In this document: piece by piece, positions 6,677 to 14,613 of the stretch
Layout of the letters: every line of letters starts with the position of its first letter
Position numbering within the stretch: position 1 is the stretch's first letter
NCBI GenBank assembly: GCA_017477205.1
Contig: JAFUXE010000004.1
Location: 1-23,435, forward strand
Direction: 5' to 3'
From: Alloprevotella sp.
GTDB lineage: Bacteria; Bacteroidota; Bacteroidia; Bacteroidales; Bacteroidaceae
Length of the DNA: 23,435 nucleotides
The notes under the pieces: generated by a model
Seen by the model: only the letters and a program-made list of their open reading frames with translations
What the model was told of the DNA's origin: nothing
Database searches by the model: none
Program-made: the position numbers and the translations under genes

Positions 6677-7342
6677 ATGAAATACTACGTCGTTTGGAGC
6701 GGCCGCGAGCCGGGCATCTACACCTCCTGGGAGACGTGCCGGCAGATGGTGCACGGGCAGGAGGGTGCCGCCTACAAATCCTTCAAGACGAAGGAGGAGG
6801 CCGCACGTGCTTTCCTCGAAGGCGCGCCCGAGCGGGAAAAGACTGGAAAAACGGCGGTTTCATCGGGGAAAAGAGCGTCGGAAACCCTGCAAAATCCTCC
6901 CGACTGGCGGGACGACACGGTGCTGCCGCTTCCTCCCGAGGTGAAGGCTGAGGCGCTGGCGGTGGACGCGGCCTGCTCCGGCAATCCCGGAAGGATGGAG
7001 TATCGCGGCGTGGACCTGCGGACGGGTGCGGAGGTGTTCCACTTCGGTCCCGTCTTCGGCACGAACAATATCGGTGAGTTCCTGGCCATCGTCCACGCGC
7101 TGGCATTGCAAAAGGCGGAAGGCCGCACGGACACCATCTACAGCGACAGCCGCAACGCGATGCTCTGGGTGCGCGGAAAGAAGTGCAAGACGAAGCTCGT
7201 GGAAAACGAGAAAACGGCAAAGCTGTTTGAAACCATACGCCGTGCCGAACGCTGGCTCCGCGACAACACATGGGAGAACCAGCTCCTGAAATGGGAAACA
7301 AAGAAATGGGGGGAAATCCCCGCTGACTTCGGAAGAAAATGA
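6677..7342 (+). CDS. Ribonuclease H family protein with viroplasmin-type N-terminal domain
   Basis: The 221-aa protein starts with a Cauli_VI/viroplasmin domain (~1-45, YYVVWSGREPGIYTSWETC), which binds RNA:DNA hybrids in eukaryotic-type RNase H1. A variable linker (~50-90) follows, then the RNase H fold (~93-221). The four acidic catalytic residues can be placed: Asp97 (VDAACSGNPG), Glu134 (NNIGEFLAIVHAL), Asp157 (IYSDSRNAM) and Asp217 (IPADFGRK). It should cut RNA in RNA:DNA hybrids. ATG 6677 is used rather than the TTG two codons earlier. The stop overlaps the ABC exporter start by ATGA, which suggests coupled translation. Confidence 0.93.
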   Translation: MKYYVVWSGREPGIYTSWETCRQMVHGQEGAAYKSFKTKEEAARAFLEGAPEREKTGKTAVSSGKRASETLQNPPDWRDDTVLPLPPEVKAEALAVDAACSGNPGRMEYRGVDLRTGAEVFHFGPVFGTNNIGEFLAIVHALALQKAEGRTDTIYSDSRNAMLWVRGKKCKTKLVENEKTAKLFETIRRAERWLRDNTWENQLLKWETKKWGEIPADFGRK

Positions 7343-9165
7343 AAGAGTTCCTGCAAGTGCTGCGGCGCTTTGTGCCGCCTTATAAGAAGTATCTGGTGCT
7401 GTCGGTGCTGTTCAATATCCTCTCAGCGATACTGAACATCTTCTCCTTCGCCACCATCATTCCGATGCTGAACATCCTGTTCCAGACAGGCGATGCGGAA
7501 AGTGCGACGAGCCTCATGGCGTGGGACTGGGGCAACATCCACGGCGTGCTCCTGAACAACATGAACTACGGTGTCAACCAGCTCATCGCCTCCACGGGCG
7601 CCACCACGACGCTGCTGGTCATCGGCCTCGTGCTGGCCGTGATGACGGCCTTGAAGACGGGTGCCTACTTCCTTTCCTCCGCCACCATCATCCCCATCCG
7701 TACGGGTGTCGTGCGCGACATTCGCAACCAGCTCTACCAAAAGATTACGTCCCTTTCGCTCGGTTTCTTCTCCGAGGAGCGCAAGGGCGACATCATCGCC
7801 CGCATGAGCGGCGACGTGCAGGAGATAGAGACGAGCATCATGTCCTCGCTGGACATGCTTTTCAAGAATCCCATCCTCATCCTCGTATATTTCGGAACAC
7901 TCCTTGTCGTATCGTGGCAGCTGACGCTGTTCACGATTGTTTTTGTGCCTATTTTCGGATGGTTCATGGGCCTTGTGGGGAAGAAACTCAAGCAGAAGAG
8001 CATCAAGGCGCAGGCGCTCTGGAGCGACACGATGAGCCAGGTGGAGGAGACGCTGGGCGGCCTGCGCATCATCAAGGCCTTCTGTGCCGAGGAAAAGATG
8101 AACGAACGTTTCGACCGCACCAATTCGGCCTACCGCAACGACATCATGCGCGTCAACATCCGCCAGTCGATGGCGCACCCCATGTCGGAGTTCCTTGGCA
8201 CGGTGATGATTGTCATCGTCATGTGGTTCGGTGGCGTCCTCGTCCTGAACAACCAGAGCCTTTCCGGCCCCATCTTCGTCTATTACATGGTGATTCTCTA
8301 TTCCATCATCAATCCGCTGAAGGAATTCTCGAAGGCCAGCTACAACATTCCGAAGGGACTTGCCTCCATGGAACGCGTGGATAAAATCCTGATGGCGGAG
8401 ATAGACATAAAAGAGGCAGAAAATCCCGTTGAAATCGCAAGTTTTGAACACGAAATAGAGTTCCGCCACGTCTCTTTCCGCTATGGCGAGCAATGGGTGC
8501 TGCGGGACATCAACCTCGTCATCCCGAAGGGAAAGACGATTGCCCTTGTTGGACAAAGCGGCTCGGGGAAGAGCACGCTTGTGGACCTCATCCCGCGCTA
8601 CTACGATGTGCAGGAGGGTGAAGTCCTCATTGACGGCATCAACGTCCGAGACCTCGGCCTCCACAGCCTGCGCCAGCTCATCGGCAACGTCAACCAGGAA
8701 GCCATCCTTTTCAACGATACTTTCCGCAACAACATCAGCTTTGGCGTGGAGAGCGCAACGGAGGAACAGATTGTTGAGGCGGCAAAGATTGCCAATGCCC
8801 ACGACTTCATCACGGCTTCCGAGCACGGCTACGACACAGGCATTGGCGACCGTGGCAGCCGCCTCAGCGGCGGACAGCGCCAGCGCGTCAGCATTGCCCG
8901 CGCCATCCTGAAAAATCCTCCCATCCTCATCCTCGACGAAGCCACCTCCGCCCTCGACACGGAGAGCGAGCGCCTCGTGCAGGACGCCCTTGAGCGCCTG
9001 ATGAAGACGCGAACGACCGTAGCCATTGCCCACCGCCTCTCCACCATCAAGAATGCGGACGAAATCTGCGTCATCCATGACGGACGCATCGTGGAGCGCG
9101 GTACGCACGAAGAACTGCTGGAGCGTGACGGGTACTACAGGAAGTTGCACGAAATGCAGAAGTAA
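7339..9165 (+). CDS. ABC transporter, fused permease and ATPase (MsbA/exporter type)
   Basis: This 608-aa half-transporter has a six-helix transmembrane domain (~15-330) and a C-terminal nucleotide-binding domain (~360-608). The ATPase has every motif: Walker A GQSGSGKST (405-413), Q-loop NVNQEAILFN, signature LSGGQRQR (from 509), Walker B ILILDEATSALD and switch IAHRLSTI. It works as a homodimer in the inner membrane. The fold is that of lipid or drug exporters such as MsbA; the substrate cannot be read from sequence. Position between RNase H (4-nt overlap) and an SDR plus PAP2 lipid-type enzyme makes a lipid or lipid-linked sugar a reasonable guess. Confidence 0.93.
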   Translation: MKEFLQVLRRFVPPYKKYLVLSVLFNILSAILNIFSFATIIPMLNILFQTGDAESATSLMAWDWGNIHGVLLNNMNYGVNQLIASTGATTTLLVIGLVLAVMTALKTGAYFLSSATIIPIRTGVVRDIRNQLYQKITSLSLGFFSEERKGDIIARMSGDVQEIETSIMSSLDMLFKNPILILVYFGTLLVVSWQLTLFTIVFVPIFGWFMGLVGKKLKQKSIKAQALWSDTMSQVEETLGGLRIIKAFCAEEKMNERFDRTNSAYRNDIMRVNIRQSMAHPMSEFLGTVMIVIVMWFGGVLVLNNQSLSGPIFVYYMVILYSIINPLKEFSKASYNIPKGLASMERVDKILMAEIDIKEAENPVEIASFEHEIEFRHVSFRYGEQWVLRDINLVIPKGKTIALVGQSGSGKSTLVDLIPRYYDVQEGEVLIDGINVRDLGLHSLRQLIGNVNQEAILFNDTFRNNISFGVESATEEQIVEAAKIANAHDFITASEHGYDTGIGDRGSRLSGGQRQRVSIARAILKNPPILILDEATSALDTESERLVQDALERLMKTRTTVAIAHRLSTIKNADEICVIHDGRIVERGTHEELLERDGYYRKLHEMQK

Positions 9166-9172
9166 AACCTTC

Positions 9173-10234
9173 ATGGAATCTATGACGGAAAAGAACACAA
9201 ACGGTTCCTCCCCGAGGAGGGTAGGAGGGGCCCGCATCCTCATCACCGGAGCCAGCGGTTTCATCGGCAGTTTCCTGGTGGAGAAAGCCCTGGGGCTGGG
9301 CTTTGAAACGTGGGCTGCCGTGCGCAAGTCCAGTAGCCGGAAATGGTTGCAGGATGCCCGCATCCGCTTCTTTGACCTTGACCTCTCCAGCGACGAGCGT
9401 CTGCGCGCCGCGTTGGAGGCTTTCAGGGCGGAACACGGAGCCTTTGACTACGTCATCCATGCGGCCGGAGCTACGCAGTGCCGCCATCCCGAAGACTTCT
9501 TCCGCATCAATGCCGACGGCACGGAGCGCCTGGCGCGCCTTCTGGTGGAAACGCAGTGCCTCACGGGACGCTTCGTTTTCCTTTCCAGCCTCAGCCTCTT
9601 CGGTCCTGCCCGCGAGGCGGACGGCCTCCCCATCCTTGAGAGTGACACGCCCGTCCCCGATACAGCATACGGCCGCAGCAAACTGGAGGCTGAGCGCAGG
9701 CTGGCCGCCGTCAGCGGCCTCGACTACGTCATGCTGCGCCCCACTGGCGTCTATGGCCCTCGCGAAAAGGACTACTTCCTCATGGCGAAAAGCATCCGCC
9801 AGCACGTGGACTTCTCTGTGGGCTTCCGTCCGCAGACTATCACGTTCATCTACGTGCGCGACCTCGTGGAGGCGGCTTTCCTTGCGCTGGAACGCGGGGA
9901 GAGCGGACGCGCCTATTTCCTCACGGACGGCGGGGAATACAGCAGCCGTGCCTTTTCCGACCTTCTGCAAAGCGAGATGGGCGTGCGCCGCGTGCTCCAC
10001 ATAAAAGCCCCCCTCTGGGTGCTTCGCGCCGCGTGCTTCGTCAGCGGTAACGTGGCGAAGCTGCTCGGCCGCACCTCCACGCTCAACATGGACAAATACC
10101 ATATCCTGCGCCAGCGCAACTGGCGTTGCGACATCCAGCCCGCCCGCCGCGAGCTTGGCTACGACCCGCAGTTCCCCCTTGCGCGCGGCGTGGAGGAAAG
10201 CGTCCGCTGGTACAAGGACAACGGCTGGCTGTAG
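9173..10234 (+). CDS. NAD-dependent epimerase/dehydratase (extended SDR)
   Basis: The 353-aa protein has a Rossmann nucleotide-binding motif GASGFIG (26-32), the substrate-side serines FLSSLSLFG, and the catalytic YGRSK (Tyr166, Lys170), with RPTGVYGPRE after it. These mark an active extended short-chain dehydrogenase of the epimerase / 3-beta-HSD-like group, using NAD(P). Substrate unknown: nucleotide sugars, sterol-like molecules and keto-lipids are all handled by this family. ATG 9173 follows the exporter stop by 7 bp; ATG 9182 is an equally possible start, and both give an N-terminal extension before the Rossmann fold. The exporter, this gene and the PAP2 gene are tightly spaced and probably one operon. 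Confidence 0.88.
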   Translation: MESMTEKNTNGSSPRRVGGARILITGASGFIGSFLVEKALGLGFETWAAVRKSSSRKWLQDARIRFFDLDLSSDERLRAALEAFRAEHGAFDYVIHAAGATQCRHPEDFFRINADGTERLARLLVETQCLTGRFVFLSSLSLFGPAREADGLPILESDTPVPDTAYGRSKLEAERRLAAVSGLDYVMLRPTGVYGPREKDYFLMAKSIRQHVDFSVGFRPQTITFIYVRDLVEAAFLALERGESGRAYFLTDGGEYSSRAFSDLLQSEMGVRRVLHIKAPLWVLRAACFVSGNVAKLLGRTSTLNMDKYHILRQRNWRCDIQPARRELGYDPQFPLARGVEESVRWYKDNGWL

Positions 10235-10269
10235 TCGAAAGAGAACCTCAAAAACCTAATTACATACTG

Positions 10270-11292
10270 ATGAAACTGAAAACACAACTCACGGAAGCCT
10301 GGATGCCCGATGAACAGGGCAAAAAGCAACTCCTTGCCATAGAAAAGGTAACGATTGCCTACACGCTCTTCACACTCCTTTTTGTCTTTATACATTGGGG
10401 CGACATGACCAGTCCTGCCCGTCTTCTCGTGGAACGCCTACTCATTCTCATGGGCATGGCAGCCTTCTACTTCCTCCACCAGTGGAAGCCCTCGGAGGGT
10501 ACGCGCTTCCTGCGTAACCTCTTCCCCATCACGCTGCTGACATATTGGTACCCGGACACCTTTGAGTTCTGCCAGCTATTCCCCAACATGGACTATCTCT
10601 TCGCAGATGCCGACAGGGCTCTCTTCGGCTGCCAGCCTGCCATAGAATTCTCGCGCGCACTGAGCAGCAAGTTCTGGAGCGAACTTTTCTATCTGGGCTA
10701 TTTCTCCTACTTCCCCATGATTCTCGTCACGCTCTTTGTGCCCCTCTTCCACAGCCGCCGTCTTTTCGAGAAGACCGCCTTCATCGTGATGGCCTCCTTC
10801 TTCCTCTACTACGCCATCTACCTCTTCCTTCCCGTTGCCGGCCCGCAGTTCTATTTCCCGGTTGTGGGAACAAGCGAGATTCTGAGCGGCCACTATCCTA
10901 TGCTGGGCGACTATTTCCGGACGCATGCCGAGCTGGGACCCACCGTCGGCCCTGACGGCTTCTTCAAGAGCCTCGTGGAGATGGCCCACAACGGCGGCGA
11001 ACGTCCCACGGCGGCCTTCCCCTCCAGCCACGTCGGCATCAGCACCATCCTCATGGTGCTTCTCTACCGCCACAATCGCAGCATCTTCTTCGCCTTCATT
11101 CCCTTCTTTGTGCTCCTCTGCTGCTCCACCGTCTATATTCAGGCGCACTACCTCATTGACGTCTTTGGCGGCTTTGCCTCCGCAGCCCTCTTCTATCCCT
11201 TCACGCGCTGGCTCTACACGCAGCTCCACACGAAGGATCGCCGCCGCCACGCACGCCACAACCGCCGCCGTCACCACCGTTCCGAGGCGTAG
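10270..11292 (+). CDS. PAP2 superfamily membrane phosphatase / phosphotransferase
   Basis: A 340-aa integral membrane protein with about six or seven hydrophobic segments. The active-site signature reads RPTAAFPSSHVG (Ser253, His254) and IQAHYLIDVFGG (His293, Asp297). The second histidine and aspartate form the charge relay of PAP2 enzymes. PSSH instead of PSGH, together with the long form, is reminiscent of the inositol-phosphorylceramide synthase-like branch found in Bacteroidetes. That link is from memory and unproven. The C-terminus is very basic (RRRHARHNRRRHHR). ATG 10270 gives a clean start; the longer frame from 10126 would overlap the previous gene by 109 bp. Confidence 0.88.
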   Translation: MKLKTQLTEAWMPDEQGKKQLLAIEKVTIAYTLFTLLFVFIHWGDMTSPARLLVERLLILMGMAAFYFLHQWKPSEGTRFLRNLFPITLLTYWYPDTFEFCQLFPNMDYLFADADRALFGCQPAIEFSRALSSKFWSELFYLGYFSYFPMILVTLFVPLFHSRRLFEKTAFIVMASFFLYYAIYLFLPVAGPQFYFPVVGTSEILSGHYPMLGDYFRTHAELGPTVGPDGFFKSLVEMAHNGGERPTAAFPSSHVGISTILMVLLYRHNRSIFFAFIPFFVLLCCSTVYIQAHYLIDVFGGFASAALFYPFTRWLYTQLHTKDRRRHARHNRRRHHRSEA

Positions 11293-11306
11293 GCGGAAAA
11301 ACTGAA

Positions 11307-11352
11307 ACAAAGGCATGCAAATACCTTCGACGAGGTAAGTGCATGCCTTTGT
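11307..11352. terminator. Hairpin terminator between convergent PAP2 and DUF362 genes
   Basis: ACAAAGGCATGCA (11307-11319) pairs perfectly with TGCATGCCTTTGT (11340-11352). The 20-base loop holds a second stem, TACCT with AGGTA. Read leftward it is followed by TTCAGTTTTT, so it suits the stop of readthrough from the DUF362 side; rightward it has only a weak T tract. Confidence 0.75.
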
Positions 11353-11378
11353 TGTAGGCTGTTTCGGGGAATTACTCC

Positions 11379-12326
11379 TTATTTATCGAGGCTGATGAGC
11401 TCGTATTTCAGGGAGCCCAGGCCAATGCTGGCGGCATAGTCCAGGATATGGAGGCCGTGCTGGCGGTTGATGCGCTCGATGAGCGGCTTCTCGTCGTCCC
11501 CTTCTGTGGCTTTGTGGTTGAAGACGAGGTCTGTGCAAGCCTTGTCCAGGGCCACGGGATCCGTGCTGGCAAGGATGCCGACGTCCTTCATGCGGGGCGC
11601 GTCGGGACTGCCGTCGCAGTCGCAATCCACGCTGAGGTTGTTCATGACGTCAATGTAGAGGATGCGTCCCTTTCCGAAGTAGTTGTGTACGGCCTGTGCG
11701 GCGGCGGCCATGGATTCAAGGAATCCGTCCTGGTCCTCCGTGTGGCTCCAGCATTCCACGGGGTCCGTCGTGAATCCTGCGGAGTGGATGTACGCCTTGC
11801 CGCCCGTGCTGGCCACACCGATGCTGGCATTCTTCAGCACGCCACCGAAGCCGCCCATCGCGTGCCCCTTGAAGTGGGCCAGGTTAATCATGAAGTCGTA
11901 GTTTGCCAAGTGTTCGCCCACGATGTCGTAGGCGAGGTGCTTGCGGTCCTTCACAGGGATGCGTATTTCCCCGAATTCGTCCATGAGGTCAACGGCGAAG
12001 CGCTGCGAGAAGCCGTGGTCGCGGATGGTTTCCCAGTGGAGCTTCGGATCCTGGCGCGTGCCGCCGTAGGCCGTGCAGCATTCCACGATGGTTCCGTTCA
12101 CTTCGTCCACGAGCTGGCCGATGAGTTCGGGCTTCAGGTAGTGCTTGTTGCCGCCTTCGCCAGTGGAGATTTTCACGGCGACGCGCCCCGTGGCCTCCAC
12201 GCCAAGCGCCTTGTAGATGCGCACGAGGGCTTCCGGTGAGATGTCGCGGGTGAAATAGACGCGGCTTTGTGCTGTTGCAGCGGTTGTCATAGCAAGTGAC
12301 ATGATGAAAATAGCGATTCGTTTCAT
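11379..12326 (-). CDS. DUF362 domain protein with signal peptide
   Basis: The 315-aa product has a signal peptide (MKRIAIFIMSLAMTTAATAQ) and a DUF362 body with the family block INLAHFKGHAMGGFGGVLKN around residues 166-185. Cysteines occur as ECC, ECW and DCDCDGSP. There is no ferredoxin CxxCxxC cluster, unlike many DUF362 proteins. It should act in the periplasm or outside. It follows the TonB receptor by 38 bp on the same strand and is very likely co-transcribed, so it may process or accept whatever that receptor imports. The reaction is unknown. ATG 12326 was chosen because longer frames run into the receptor gene and lose the signal peptide. Confidence 0.88.
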   Translation of the reverse strand: MKRIAIFIMSLAMTTAATAQSRVYFTRDISPEALVRIYKALGVEATGRVAVKISTGEGGNKHYLKPELIGQLVDEVNGTIVECCTAYGGTRQDPKLHWETIRDHGFSQRFAVDLMDEFGEIRIPVKDRKHLAYDIVGEHLANYDFMINLAHFKGHAMGGFGGVLKNASIGVASTGGKAYIHSAGFTTDPVECWSHTEDQDGFLESMAAAAQAVHNYFGKGRILYIDVMNNLSVDCDCDGSPDAPRMKDVGILASTDPVALDKACTDLVFNHKATEGDDEKPLIERINRQHGLHILDYAASIGLGSLKYELISLDK

Positions 12327-12364
12327 TTTTATTATATGTGTGTTTCGGTGTTTTCCGTTGTAGT

Positions 12365-14221
12365 TCAGAACGTGAGGCTGAGGCCTGCCATCACGGTGGC
12401 TCGCGGCATCGGATAGCCGCTGAGGACTTCGTAGCGCTGTGCCAGGAGGTTTTCGCCGCGCACGAAGCACGTCATCCATGACAGGGGGCGGCAGCTTGCG
12501 GTGGCGTTCCAGAGCAGGAAGCTCTCCGTCTCCTCGCTGCCCAGTGCCGTGTGGAGGCCTGCGACGTACTGAATCCCCGATGAAACCGCCCATTTCTGGC
12601 GTGTATAGGAGCCGCCGACGTAGAGTTTGTGCTCCGGAGCAGCCTCCTGCGCCTTCGACATGTGGAGGAAGGCGTAGTTCGCGTTGAGGCGCAGGCAGTG
12701 GCAGGGCTTATAGTCGGCATTCAGCTCGAAGCCGCTGTTCTCCAGGCTCCCGCTGTTCACGTTGTGCGGACGTCCGTCCACGCGAATCTGCGTGATGAGG
12801 TTCTCGGCCTTCAGGTAGAAGACGTTGGCGCCCACGTGCAGCTTTCCGCGCAGCAGCGGCAGGCGGTAGGCCAGCTCGTAGTTCATGAGGCGTTCGGGCT
12901 GCAGCTCGTCGTTCTTTGCCGGGAACATGTACATCTCGCGGATGGTGGGGTTGCGGAAGCCCTTGCTCACCGTGGCGCGCAGCGTAGCCTCGCGCGGCAG
13001 GCGGAAGAGGAGGCCTCCCTGCGGCACCAGCTCGCTGCCTGCGCGGCTGTGGTGGTCGAGGCGCAGGCCGGCCTCAAGGCTCAGCCACGCCAGGAGGTCC
13101 TGGCGCACGTCCACGTAGCCCGCCACTTCGTCGCGCGTGAACTCCGTGCCGTCCGTGCCCGTGAGCAGGATGTGCTCCTGCGTCGCCACGTTGCGGTTGA
13201 AGGCTTCGCCTCCGAAGTGCTTGTAGTCAAAGCCGAACGTGGTGTGGTTTCCCTCGATGAAACGGGCGGTTTCGTACAGCGAGATGCCTGCCACGAGGTC
13301 GTCGTGTATGTAGCGCACGTCGCGCGGAGTGCCGCCCGGGCTGTAGCCGTCGTTGATGTGGTGATGGCCCCAGTTGTAGTAGGCACGCAGGGCGCCGTCC
13401 GCCTTGGCGTAGTGGTTCTGGAGCGCCAGCGCTGCCATGCCGCGCGTGATTTCCTGGTCGTTGTCCAGGAGCGGGGCGGCCGTGGTGCCCGGGTTGGAGG
13501 CCTTGAAGTAGGTCACGTCGGCCTTGCCTTCAAGGTTCCAGTGCCTGGCAAGTTCGTATCCCAGCTTCAGGAAGCCCGTGTGCTGTTCGAAGCCGCTGTT
13601 TGCACGGTGTCCGTCCGTGCGTCCGAAGTTGTAGGCGCCCGTTGCGCTGAAACGCCCCTTGCGGTAGCGGCTCGTGGCGGCGGCTTCCAGCGTTCCGTAA
13701 CTGCCGCCTTGCAGTTGCACGTTGTTCTCCCATCCTTCGTGGTGCTGTCGCCGCGTGACGATGTTCACTACGCCTCCCATAGCGTTGGAGCCATAGAGCA
13801 TGGAGGCGGGTCCGCGCACCACGTCAACGCGCTCTGCCAGGAGCGTCTGGTACTGGTCGGGTATGGGATGGCCCATCAGGCCCGCATACTGCGGCTGTCC
13901 GTCCACGAGGACGAGCAGCGAAGCCATGCCGCCCACGCCGCGCACCTTCAGCGTGCCGGCACCCGTGTTCACGCCGTAGCCCAGGAGGCCGCGCGTGGTG
14001 GAGAAAAGGCCCGGCACCTGTTCCGTCAGCGTCGGGAGCAGGGAGGCCCGGTAGTTTTCCGTCAGCGTCTCGCGATCGACGCTGGTAATGGTCTGCGTGA
14101 GGTCTTCGGCATCCACGCTTTGCTCGCGCGTTCCCGTGACGATGGCCTCACCGAGGTTCACTTCCTGTTGCGCCGCTGCGGTGGCGGCCACCAGGAGAAG
14201 GAGGAGAGAGATTTTTCGCAT
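12365..14221 (-). CDS. TonB-dependent outer-membrane receptor (BtuB/siderophore-like)
   Basis: The 618-aa protein has a signal peptide (MRKISLLLLLVAATAAAQQ). The TonB box/plug region (~20-150) includes EAIVTGTREQ, VPGLFSTTRG, LKVRGVGG and VRGPASMLYGSNAMGGVVNIVT. The 22-strand barrel occupies the rest and ends in the outer-membrane Phe terminus (MAGLSLTF). It lacks the carboxypeptidase-like N-terminal domain and the SusD partner of polysaccharide systems, so it more resembles receptors for cobalamin, haem or metal chelates. Size is at the small end. No B12 riboswitch is visible upstream. It heads a two-gene transcript with DUF362, from a clear promoter, next to a 22-bp palindrome array. Confidence 0.93.
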   Translation of the reverse strand: MRKISLLLLLVAATAAAQQEVNLGEAIVTGTREQSVDAEDLTQTITSVDRETLTENYRASLLPTLTEQVPGLFSTTRGLLGYGVNTGAGTLKVRGVGGMASLLVLVDGQPQYAGLMGHPIPDQYQTLLAERVDVVRGPASMLYGSNAMGGVVNIVTRRQHHEGWENNVQLQGGSYGTLEAAATSRYRKGRFSATGAYNFGRTDGHRANSGFEQHTGFLKLGYELARHWNLEGKADVTYFKASNPGTTAAPLLDNDQEITRGMAALALQNHYAKADGALRAYYNWGHHHINDGYSPGGTPRDVRYIHDDLVAGISLYETARFIEGNHTTFGFDYKHFGGEAFNRNVATQEHILLTGTDGTEFTRDEVAGYVDVRQDLLAWLSLEAGLRLDHHSRAGSELVPQGGLLFRLPREATLRATVSKGFRNPTIREMYMFPAKNDELQPERLMNYELAYRLPLLRGKLHVGANVFYLKAENLITQIRVDGRPHNVNSGSLENSGFELNADYKPCHCLRLNANYAFLHMSKAQEAAPEHKLYVGGSYTRQKWAVSSGIQYVAGLHTALGSEETESFLLWNATASCRPLSWMTCFVRGENLLAQRYEVLSGYPMPRATVMAGLSLTF

Positions 14222-14266
14222 GTCGTTCTTGCTCTATGGGTTCTGTGAGAAATTGGTTTGTGGGGG

Positions 14267-14298
14267 CAAAGATACGGGAAAATGACGGAAGGAGCAAA
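14267..14298 (-). promoter_or_regulatory. TonB receptor promoter
   Basis: Read leftward: TTTG (14295-14298), 20-bp spacer, TATCTTTG (14267-14274). Both boxes match the Bacteroidota consensus. The predicted leader is about 40 nt. Confidence 0.82.
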
Positions 14299-14336
14299 TC
14301 CCCTCCCTGTTTCCCCCTCGCCTGTGCCTTTGCGTT

Positions 14337-14426
14337 CATAAACCACGGCGGTGGTTTTTATATCCCACGTACGTGGTTTCTTCATTTCACCGCGGTGGTT
14401 TTTTCGTCCCACGGCGGTGGTTTATG
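14337..14426. repeat. Four phased 22-bp palindromic repeats (probable operator array)
   Basis: Twelve-base palindromic cores start at 14343, 14365, 14387 and 14409, exactly 22 bp apart: CCACGGCGGTGG, CCACGTACGTGG, TCACCGCGGTGG, CCACGGCGGTGG. The GTGG half is constant, CCAC has one change, and the central four bases vary (GGCG, GTAC, CGCG, GGCG). Each is followed by a T-rich linker. The whole array is enclosed by CATAAACCAC (14337-14346) and its exact reverse complement GTGGTTTATG (14417-14426). Equal phasing places all cores on nearly one face of the helix. It lies 39 bp upstream of the TonB receptor -33 box and about 150 bp upstream of the lipoprotein operon -7 box, so it could serve either side. 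Confidence 0.85.
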
Positions 14427-14546
14427 GGTGCGCTGCCCTTGGACCGCGCGTTTAACGCCTTTTTTGCCCCGGTTTCGCGCATCGCCGTCTTTTCGCGGAC
14501 GCTATAAGTTGGCAGGGAAACAAGCTGATTAACGTTTATTAACAAC

Positions 14547-14582
14547 GGGGGGGTGATTTTTAGCAAAATATCTTTACCTTTG
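14547..14582 (+). promoter_or_regulatory. Lipoprotein operon promoter with G7 tract
   Basis: TACCTTTG at 14575-14582 is a perfect -7 box 31 bp before the first lipoprotein ATG. Seven G at 14547-14553, in AACGGGGGGGTGATTTTTA, lie 21 bp upstream, where the -33 element should be. This is the reverse complement of the motif upstream of the serpin. Confidence 0.7.
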
Positions 14583-14613
14583 CCCGCAGTTCATTAACCA
14601 AATAATAAACAAT

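Noticed and set aside
6497..6754. Leftward 85-aa ORF across the 93-bp and heptamer repeats
   Set aside because: It is only the translation of repeats (QCSMFN words), with no signal or domain.
7423..9363. 646-aa leftward open frame antisense to the ABC exporter
   Set aside because: It mirrors a GC-rich gene, has no recognisable domain, and the sense strand has every ABC motif. The same applies to antisense frames at 4670-6046, 9071-10102 and 12629-14248.
10126..10269. Longer PAP2 start inside the SDR gene
   Set aside because: It would overlap the SDR by 109 bp with an arginine/proline-rich stretch; ATG 10270 fits the family.
12327..12593. Longer DUF362 start
   Set aside because: It runs through the end of the TonB receptor gene and hides the signal peptide starting at 12326.
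14222..14342. Cobalamin riboswitch before the BtuB-like receptor
   Set aside because: The leader after the predicted start is only about 40 nt and shows no B12-box; a riboswitch would need some 200 nt.
14343..14420. CRISPR array
   Set aside because: The 22-bp units adjoin directly with no unique spacers, only four units, and the cores are palindromes with variable centres.
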